DNA of 57,720 nt from Bacillus timonensis (GTDB lineage: Bacteria; Bacillota; Bacilli; Bacillales; Bacillaceae_L), in NCBI RefSeq assembly GCF_000285535.1, contig NZ_HE610985.1, forward strand, positions 1 to 57,720, given 5' to 3'. Made by a program: the position numbers and the translations under genes. Of this stretch, positions 51,961-57,720 are shown one piece after another. A model generated the notes under the pieces. That model saw only the letters and a program-made list of their open reading frames with translations. It ran no database searches and was not told the origin of the DNA. Position 1 is the first letter of the stretch. Each line of letters opens with the position of its first letter.

Positions 51961-52059
51961 TAGTAATCTAAAGGTGCAGGATAGATGAAAAAGGGAAAGT
52001 TTAGTTTTTAATAAGAATGAGGTAAAATTAGGTAAAAATCAGTTGGTGGTGAATAACGA

Positions 52060-52677
52060 TTGGAACCTAAATGGTTAGAATGGGCAAAACAGCTTCAATC
52101 CATTGCACAGGCAGGGCTAACGTATTCTAAAGATGTTTATGATGTGGAAAGATTCGAATTAATTAGAGATATTAGTGTTGAGATTTTGACAAAGCATACA
52201 AATATGGACAATACAACTATAAAAGAACTGTTTGCAAATGAAACTGGGTATGCAACGCCAAAAGTTGATATTAGGGCTGTTGTATTCAGGGCTGATAAAA
52301 TATTAATGGTGAGAGAAACAAATGATGGAGATTGGTCATTACCTGGAGGTTGGGGTGATATTGGATTAACTCCAAGTGAAGTTGCAGTCAAGGAAGTAAA
52401 AGAAGAATCAGGGTTTGATGTCAAAGCGATTAAATTAATAGCTGTACTCGACAAGAAATGCCATCCTCATCCACCTTCTCCATATCACGTTTATAAAATG
52501 TTTATCCAATGTGAAATCATTGGAGGGCACCCTAAAGAAAGCATTGAAACAGATGCAGTGGAATTTTTCGCTGAAAATGAACTACCACCATTATCGATAG
52601 CTAGAAATACGGAATCACAAATTCATCTAGCATTTAAACATTTGCATAATCCACAAGAACCTGTATATTTTGATTGA
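52060..52677 (+). CDS. Nudix hydrolase with N-terminal Nudix_N-type domain
   Basis: A 205-residue protein. Residues 1-65 are helical (WLEWAKQLQSIAQAGLTYSKD), as in the PF12535-type N-terminal region. The Nudix box GGWGDIGLTPSEVAVKEVKE then ESG follows the G-x5-E-x7-[RK]E-V-x-E-E-x-G scheme, with Lys in place of Arg. LPGGWGDIG is the usual entry strand. It hydrolyses a nucleoside-diphosphate-linked compound, as in ADP-ribose or CDP-choline pyrophosphatases of this type. TTG 52060 follows GGTGGTGAA. Confidence 0.88.
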   Translation: MEPKWLEWAKQLQSIAQAGLTYSKDVYDVERFELIRDISVEILTKHTNMDNTTIKELFANETGYATPKVDIRAVVFRADKILMVRETNDGDWSLPGGWGDIGLTPSEVAVKEVKEESGFDVKAIKLIAVLDKKCHPHPPSPYHVYKMFIQCEIIGGHPKESIETDAVEFFAENELPPLSIARNTESQIHLAFKHLHNPQEPVYFD

Positions 52678-52769
52678 TACTCCAAGTTGGACAACGAAAG
52701 AAGCAAGAGAATGCACGAAGAGTGAAGAATATTCTTTAATACAAGGAACTTATTTGAGGTGATTTTTTT

Positions 52770-53042
52770 ATGAATGAGACGAAGAGTGCGAGATTTAATG
52801 GTAATAAATCTATAATGCTAATTCAAATCGTCACTACAATGATTGCTGTAATTTTATTTATGTACCTCATTATTTCGGATAATATGGTTGTTGCTCCATT
52901 CTTTTATATGTCACTTAGCCTATGCTTTTTTATAATTGGTTTTCGGCTGTATAAGAAAAATAGAATCATTGCTCAAAAAGTTGTTTTATATATTGTTGGT
53001 ATTGTTTTATTTATCATTGCTCTTCAAGATTTATTCCAATAA
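52770..53042 (+). CDS. Small membrane protein, three predicted segments
   Basis: A 90-residue protein with a soluble Asn/Lys-rich start and three hydrophobic segments (MLIQIVTTMIAVILFMYLII, APFFYMSLSLCFFIIGF, VVLYIVGIVLFIIAL) separated by short loops (RLYKKNR). It resembles the small DUF3953 or YczI-like membrane proteins of Bacillus, but this is from memory. GAGGTG precedes ATG 52770. Function unknown. Confidence 0.65.
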   Translation: MNETKSARFNGNKSIMLIQIVTTMIAVILFMYLIISDNMVVAPFFYMSLSLCFFIIGFRLYKKNRIIAQKVVLYIVGIVLFIIALQDLFQ

Positions 53043-53190
53043 TGTACCTATTAAATAATGTAGATATCATTTTTTATTGCACCAGGTGCTGCGATGCAAG
53101 GTGGGCTAAGGCAACTTTTTGTTGAACTTTAGCTAACGTAGGAGATTAGTCTAGGAATGAGAGATAGATAAGTTACTAGGGGGAGATTTT

Positions 53191-53817
53191 ATGGGGGAAC
53201 AAGAAAAAATAAGGATTTTTGATGATAATAAGAACCTAATAGGAGTAGCTTCTCGGAGCGATGTACATAGGATTGGATACTGGCATGAAGTGTTTCATTG
53301 TTGGTTTATCAGTAATGAACAGGGAATTGATTATATCTATTTACAAATTCGTAGTAAAAATAAAAAAGATTATCCAAATTTATTAGATATTACTGCTGCA
53401 GGCCATTTATTAGCAGATGAAACAGTTGAGGATGGAGTAAGAGAAATTAAGGAAGAGATTGGAATAGATGTAGCTTTTAATGAATTAATAAAGTTAGGTG
53501 TACTTAATTATTGTGTTGTGCAAAAAGATTTAGTTGATAAAGAATTAGCAAATGTTTTTTTATATAAGACTGAAAATACCTTTGATGATTTCACTCTCCA
53601 AGTGGAGGAGGTTTCAGGGATAGTAAAAGCTAAATTTACCGACTTTTCTAAACTTTGGTTTGGTGAAAAAGATGAAATCGAAATCAGCGGATTTGAAATA
53701 ACTGATGATGGAAAAAAGCAAATCATTAAAGAGAATGTAAGCAGGAATAAATTCGTTCCACATCAAGCTTCTTTTTATAAAGAAGTTATTCAAAAAATAC
53801 ACGAACATTTGGGATAA
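53191..53817 (+). CDS. Nudix hydrolase, isopentenyl-diphosphate isomerase-like branch
   Basis: A 208-residue Nudix protein. The box is GHLLADETVEDGVREIKEE followed by IGI, with the start strand DITAAGHL. Proteins with the N-terminal layout IRIFDDNKNLIGVASRSDVHRIGYWHEVFHCWF are the YfcD/IDI-like Nudix group of unknown substrate. AGGGGGAG lies close before ATG 53191. It is unlike the other Nudix gene at 52060, and the two are separated by the small membrane protein. Confidence 0.88.
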   Translation: MGEQEKIRIFDDNKNLIGVASRSDVHRIGYWHEVFHCWFISNEQGIDYIYLQIRSKNKKDYPNLLDITAAGHLLADETVEDGVREIKEEIGIDVAFNELIKLGVLNYCVVQKDLVDKELANVFLYKTENTFDDFTLQVEEVSGIVKAKFTDFSKLWFGEKDEIEISGFEITDDGKKQIIKENVSRNKFVPHQASFYKEVIQKIHEHLG

Positions 53818-53912
53818 CCGGATCATTGCTTTATTAACTGCGAGCGATTAATTTTTTTTGCTATTGCTTCTTCAATGTAGTGTAGTGCTTTAATAAATTA
53901 ATGCTAATTCCT

Positions 53913-53966
53913 AAAAACACAAAATCGCCTATTTTTTTGTTTAAGATTAGGCGATTTTGTGTTTTT
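53913..53966. terminator. Long bidirectional terminator hairpin
   Basis: Nineteen paired bases (53913-53931 with 53948-53966, core AAAATCGCCTA) form a long hairpin with A and T runs at its ends, loop about 16 bases. It lies between the Nudix gene and the convergent IS110 transposase, stopping both. Confidence 0.85.
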
Positions 53967-53996
53967 AATAGACTTAGGATTTTGTTGAAAATAAGC

Positions 53997-55430
53997 CTAA
54001 TTTTTATTGCTAGATAAAAGTTGAGGTTCTTTTGATGGATTTTTCAAATAAAGATTATCCATTTTAATACCGCAAGCCCTAGCGTGGATTACCGGATCGT
54101 ATATCTTTTTGTTTTTTAGAACTGTATAAATAAGAGCCGCTATTTTACCACAAAGATGACCAATGGCCTTTTTCTTATTCATTCCTTCGTTAACCTTTCG
54201 GTCATAATATACTTTGAATACGGTAGGGTGCTTTTGACCGTTTGCTAAAACGATTAAAGCTATTTGATATAGAACTCTCCTGGCATCTCGTACACCGCTG
54301 TAAGTTTGCCTTGTACCAGTTACAGATGTTCCTGATTGCTTATTTTCTGCTGAAACTCCAAGATATTTTTTGAACTCTTTATATGTCCTAAATCGTTCAA
54401 TATCACCTATTACCCCAATTAATGTACAAGCTATATTTTCACTTATGAAGGGTAGGGACATAAGAATCTCAGTGTATGGATGTGGCTCAACACCCTTTTC
54501 TGGATTTCCCCATAGTAGTGTATTAATCTCTTGATCAATAAGTTTTATACTCTCTTCAAGCCGTAAGGCTTCTTCTATAACCCATTTTTGCCTTTCTACA
54601 AGATGTTCGGCGGGTACCGCAATCGTATTTGGCATAACTTTAGCCAAGGTATTTGCTGCTCTTTTTGCTACTCCCTTTGCTCCAGCTTTAATTAAAGTTT
54701 CATATATTTCTTCAACCGTAGCTTCTTTCATATGAAGCCCAGTAGGATACTGTAAGACTAATCTCATCACAGATGGGCTTGATAGACTTTTAAACGCCTT
54801 ATTTAAATCTGGGTGAGTTACTTTTAAAAGTTGTTGCACCTGGTTTTTTCTGCGTGTCAACTGCACATTTAAATACCAACGATCACGCATTACTGTTCTA
54901 AACAAAGATTGGAGAACAGATTGCGGTCTAATAAGTGATACACCCTGCATATGCGGGTGTAACTGCTTATGCCATCCCATATATGACATTACTTTGGCAT
55001 CCATTGAATCAGTCTTTTCAGAGATACCTAGGTTATTTTTGCGAAATTCACCAACAGCTCTATTCTCAACTTGAAACAGTTCATAGCCTTCGTTTAATAA
55101 CAACTGTTGGACAAGGTAAGAATAGTGTCCTCCAGTTGGTTCTAATAGAATTAAAAAATCTTTTTTTGTAAGAGAAAATTGTTTTTCAATCTTCTCTAAA
55201 GCCTTTAAAAATTCAGCGATTCCAGCACTATCTGAGTTGAATTTCATTGTCTTCGTTCGTTTCCAGGCAATGCCTTTTGGATCTAAGAACGCATCAAATG
55301 GAATACAGGAAGCAACGTGAAAACTCGCTCCTATATCAATACCAACATAAAATTGATAAAACTTACGCTTAGTTTGGTGGTCATTTTGCGTGTCATTTCC
55401 ATAACTAAATGGAGTAATGGTATCTTTCAT
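53997..55430 (-). mobile_element. IS110-family transposase gene (DEDD recombinase)
   Basis: A 477-residue transposase. The N-terminal RuvC-like domain has the DEDD set Asp33 (VGIDIGASFH), Glu98 (LLEPTGGHY), Asp142 and Asp145 (KTDSMDAKV; all numbered from the first ATG). The C-terminal Transposase_20 domain has LPFISENIACTLIG, RFRTYKEFKKYLG, and the likely catalytic Ser region NKQSGTSVTG. IS110 enzymes act with a bridge RNA encoded in the non-coding end of the element. I take ATG 55430, seven bases after AGGAGG; ATG 55433 is the alternative. Element boundaries are not resolved: the left end should lie right of 55430 in these coordinates and the right end near 53967-53996. Confidence 0.92.
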
Positions 55431-55686
55431 CATTTCTCCTCCTAGATGCAGTATGACATATCTGACTATCCAAGTTTCTGTTAGAGCTTTATGCCCAGTG
55501 TAGTATGTCAGGATTATATCGCCAGATATTAAATCTCATGTTTAACACAAGAGTCTAGTTTCCTAGCTCCAACCAACGGTAGAGTTTCAACTGCTTAATA
55601 TGATATTGTTTTTATAGATTACTCAATATAGTCTATTAACAAAAATTTATATACGACAAAAATCTATGAATTCCTCCTAAAGAAAC

Positions 55687-55715
55687 AAAAAAATCCTGAA
55701 AAAATGACAGGATTT
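55687..55715 (-). terminator. Intrinsic terminator of the ncRNA candidate
   Basis: AAATCCTG (55691-55698) pairs perfectly with CAGGATTT (55708-55715); on the minus strand it is followed by TTTTTGTTTC. It lies upstream of the transposase gene, so it ends transcription coming from the non-coding block to the right. Confidence 0.75.
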
Positions 55716-55737
55716 TATTAAATAATTATGTATTTAA

Positions 55738-55837
55738 GTGCAGTGCCACTAAAATAGTGGAGTGCCTCACACCAATATAAGAGGTCTAGAATTTTAGCCC
55801 CAACTCTAAAGGTAGAATCATTTAAAGGTCACTGCAC
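55738..55837 (-). ncRNA. Structured RNA candidate upstream of the IS110 transposase
   Basis: The ends GTGCAGTG (55738-55745) and CACTGCAC (55830-55837) are perfect inverted repeats closing a 100-base element. Inside are a CCACT/AGTGG hairpin (55746-55760) and CCTC/GAGG pairing. On the minus strand a TATAAT box (55844-55839) lies just before its 5' end, and a terminator follows at 55687-55715. This makes a short, separate transcript of about 150 nt on the strand of the transposase. Position, strand and size recall IS110 bridge RNAs. The fold also forms on the plus strand, so orientation rests on the promoter and terminator. Confidence 0.45.
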
Positions 55838-55882
55838 AATTATATTTTACAGCACTTTTGGCAATAAAAAAACAATGTCCTC

Positions 55883-56258
55883 AAACTAACGGTAGAGTTC
55901 CACTAAATTAGTGATCCCACGTTTAAGTCAAAGGTACATTGATAATACAATTATAATTCATTAAAGAAATCATTCAAATATTTTTTGCTTAAAACTAAGT
56001 AAGTAAAGCACTTAGAGTCCCCAGTATGTAGTGTATTAAATGAGGTAATAAATCAGTTAAATTACTACAGAAACTAACGGTAGAGTTCCACTAAATTAGT
56101 GATCCCACGTTTAAGTCAAAGGTACATTGATAATACAATTATAATTCATTAAAGAAATCATTCAAATATTTTTTGCTTAAAACTAAGTAAGTAAAGCACT
56201 TAGAGTCCCCAGTATGTAGTGTATTAAATGAGGTAATAAATCAGTTAAATTACTACAG
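55883..56258. repeat. Exact 188-bp tandem duplication
   Basis: Two copies (55883-56070 and 56071-56258) are identical base for base by eye; only six bases of a third copy remain. Each unit contains AACGGTAGAGTT, a CACTAAATTAGTG hairpin, CTAAGT/ACTTAG pairing and, on the minus strand, a TATAAT box followed by TGTA. No reading frame runs through it. It adjoins the IS110 gene's upstream region and resembles the 55738-55880 segment in parts (for example TATAATTGT), so it may derive from ends of the same element type. Confidence 0.9.
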
Positions 56259-56520
56259 AAACTATAGGGTAGTTGATAAAATAAGGATTAACTATCTCTT
56301 TTGTTGGATTCCTTATTGAACAAACGGCGCAAATTAGTTGAAGAAAGATAATAATGAAATTTGAAGTAAGATAATTCAAAAAAGTCAATAAGTGAGGAAT
56401 TACTTTCAACTATTGGGGTAGGTTAGTGGAGTAAGAAAAAATTATTGAAATATTGAAACGTAGCAGAAGACTAATTCGTCTATAAATATAAATCACTTCA
56501 AGTATTTGGAAGGGGTAATA

Positions 56521-56718
56521 GTGAAAAATACATTGAAATTTTGTATAACGTGGATTGTTGGTGTGATTATAGCAGTATTCATAATGAGTTTATGGAGAAA
56601 TGAAGAGGTAGATTGGCAACTTTTGGTAAGTGTAATTGTAGTAGGTCTCTTAGGGGTACTTATTGTTTCAGGACTTAGAATGTATATTAAAAAAGCGAAA
56701 GATAAAGCCAATGAATAG
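56521..56718 (+). CDS. Small membrane protein, two predicted segments
   Basis: A 65-residue protein with two hydrophobic segments (FCITWIVGVIIAVFIMSLW and LLVSVIVVGLLGVLIVSGL) joined by an acidic loop (RNEEVDWQ) and ending in a Lys-rich tail. GGAAGGGG lies about 6 bases before GTG 56521. Unrecognised. It follows the repeated region near the IS110 element. The 262 bases between 56259 and 56520 hold no gene that I see. Confidence 0.55.
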   Translation: MKNTLKFCITWIVGVIIAVFIMSLWRNEEVDWQLLVSVIVVGLLGVLIVSGLRMYIKKAKDKANE

Positions 56719-56741
56719 TAGTTACTTCGTTTTTTACTATT

Positions 56742-56785
56742 GGGTGCGTTGATCCAAGAAGACTTAAGCACCTTTTTGTTGAATA
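56742..56785. repeat. Dispersed stem-loop repeat, copy C
   Basis: Begins GGGTGCGTTGATCCAAGAAG, the same 17 bases as copy B, and ends TTTTTGTTGAA. The second arm has decayed (GACTTAAGCACC), so only GGTGC/GCACC still pairs well. It lies just after the small gene at 56521. Confidence 0.65.
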
Positions 56786-56820
56786 AAACAGTATTGAACT
56801 GCTTTATATGGGGGGCTTTG

Positions 56821-57204
56821 ATGTTAGTAAGGAAATTTTTAGGATTTATTATAACCACTCTTTTAACTGGATTACTGCTTAACCTATTTTTTGTAATATT
56901 TGATGGCTATGATAATTATAATTTCTTTGCTGCTCTTGGTGTTCTTCTTGTTGGTGTGGCTCCATTCATACTTCTTATTGGTTTACCAGTATCTGGATTA
57001 TCTGATTATCTAACTAAGAATTTAAACGGCAAACAAAGAAAGAAAAAAACATTTTTAATTCATATTATTTTTGGTCTACTTATTGGTTTAATTCTTTCAT
57101 TCTTTTTTGAACATTTATTTCTTATTGTAATAACTTTACTTGCTGCATTAATATTCTGGATAGTTGATGAAATATTGAGAAAGAAATTTAAGGGTAATAA
57201 ATAA
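56821..57204 (+). CDS. Integral membrane protein, four predicted segments
   Basis: A 127-residue protein with about four hydrophobic segments: KFLGFIITTLLTGLLLNLFF, FFAALGVLLVGVAPFILLIG, FLIHIIFGLLIGLILSFF and LFLIVITLLAALIFWIV. A cytoplasmic basic loop KNLNGKQRKKK is followed by a basic end RKKFKGNK, so both termini are probably inside. GGGGGG precedes ATG 56821. Unrecognised; it may be a member of a Bacillus-specific small membrane family. Confidence 0.65.
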   Translation: MLVRKFLGFIITTLLTGLLLNLFFVIFDGYDNYNFFAALGVLLVGVAPFILLIGLPVSGLSDYLTKNLNGKQRKKKTFLIHIIFGLLIGLILSFFFEHLFLIVITLLAALIFWIVDEILRKKFKGNK

Positions 57205-57220
57205 AAATTATTTAACAAAT

Positions 57221-57270
57221 GGGTGCGGTAGTCCAAGAAGGAATATCGCCTATTTTTGTAGAAGTTTTTG
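57221..57270. repeat. Dispersed stem-loop repeat, copy D
   Basis: GGGTGCGGTAGTCCAAGAAGG begins like copies B and C, and the tail TTTTTGTAGAAGTT matches copies A and B. GCG...TCC pairs with GGA...CGC imperfectly. It follows the membrane protein gene at 56821 by 16 bases. Confidence 0.6.
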
Positions 57271-57336
57271 TACTTAACGGTGCTGATTAAATTCCTGTGA
57301 AACAATAATTTTATGTTATATATGAGGGAGCATCCT

Positions 57337-57708
57337 ATGAAAAGTCAAAAGATATTCTATTCTTTTATTTTAGCATTTTTATTATCTGCATGTAATCAAC
57401 AAACCGTTGAAGACCCGGCAAATCCAAAAGTTAATAGCGAATTTGAACGTACAGCAGATATTAAAGGAATAATAGTAGAAGTTGATGAAGACAAAGCTCA
57501 ACTGTTTATTAAGGGAAGTGGTTTTGGGCTGAATGATGGGGGAGAGGGAATTATTCAATTGGATACAAGGTATTATTCTTCTGCAAACTTTGAAAAAGAA
57601 CAAAATGTTGAAATATGGGTTGATAATCAGGTGCAAGTGACAGAAGAACATAACCTCCCAATCATTAGTGATGTTGCAAAAATTAATTTTAATCCTAAAA
57701 AAGAATAA
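57337..57708 (+). CDS. Small lipoprotein
   Basis: A 123-residue protein with a signal peptide and lipobox LLSACNQQ, so it is anchored by a lipidated Cys near residue 21. The mature part is a beta-rich domain (ADIKGIIVEVDEDKAQLFIKG, then QNVEIWVDNQVQVTEEHNLP), resembling small OB-like or DUF3221-like lipoproteins of Bacillus, but the match is uncertain. GAGGGAG lies before ATG 57337. The stop is 12 bases before the window end; what follows is not visible. Confidence 0.7.
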   Translation: MKSQKIFYSFILAFLLSACNQQTVEDPANPKVNSEFERTADIKGIIVEVDEDKAQLFIKGSGFGLNDGGEGIIQLDTRYYSSANFEKEQNVEIWVDNQVQVTEEHNLPIISDVAKINFNPKKE

Positions 57709-57720
57709 TGATAGGGGCTT

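Noticed and set aside
55883-56258. CRISPR or tRNA-type repeat
   Set aside because: Only two long identical units, no spacers, and no cloverleaf.

Overview
The window looks like chromosomal DNA of a low-GC, probably spore-forming member of the Bacillaceae. The evidence is AT-rich DNA, strong GGAGG ribosome binding sites, frequent TTG and GTG starts, an S-box (SAM-I) riboswitch, a CcpA cre site, and families typical of Bacillus relatives (DUF3231, DUF2187, DUF1292, a YdhG/Fra-like frataxin analogue, PepF). No rRNA, tRNA or CRISPR array was seen. Family names come from recalled motifs, not from a database search.

Layout. 1-2107: a cut-off reading frame at the left edge, an AAC(3)-type acetyltransferase on the minus strand, and a nitroreductase. 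2632-15089: a PAS/HTH regulator of YheO/DauR type, then a long co-directional cluster of PatB/MalY C-S lyase, peptide-type ABC transporter (binding protein, two permeases, one fused double ATPase), M20 amidohydrolase, tandem AhpD-like protein, RidA, MFS exporter and peroxiredoxin-like protein. An amino-acid permease follows. I read this as an uptake-and-cleavage pathway for a peptide-like or N-acylated S-conjugated cysteine, in which RidA removes the reactive enamine made by the lyase. 16799-27841: mixed housekeeping and stress genes (DHA2 exporter, DinB-like protein, PepF, Old Yellow Enzyme, small DUF proteins, DUF3231), an unrecognised two-gene unit ending in a small acidic protein with five EF-hand-like loops, and a frameshifted SDR gene. 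28231-29159: a SAM-I riboswitch and terminator in front of a second tandem AhpD-like protein, paralogous to the one in the C-S lyase cluster.

29434-41563: quinone reductase, erythromycin-esterase-like protein with two small partners, a large secreted beta-propeller protein, an exonuclease-family remnant, a 43-residue membrane peptide, a LysM-NlpC/P60 cell-wall hydrolase, an ArsR/SRPBCC pair with a double operator, a 53-bp tandem repeat array, the Fra-like protein, a flavin reductase-like protein and an AtoE-type transporter. 42090-50136: an amino-sugar locus (GntR, AgaS-type SIS isomerase, ascorbate-type PTS EIIA/B/C, second SIS protein, class II aldolase, PfkB kinase) followed by a secreted protein of unknown fold.

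50252-57720: small metabolic genes, two Nudix proteins and small membrane proteins, studded with a dispersed stem-loop repeat. An IS110-family transposase gene is preceded by an unusual non-coding block. That block holds a structured, separately terminated RNA candidate on the transposase strand, a motif repeated four times, and an exact 188-bp tandem duplication. This block, the S-box-controlled AhpD-like paralog and the EF-hand-like repeat protein are the best candidates for something not previously described.
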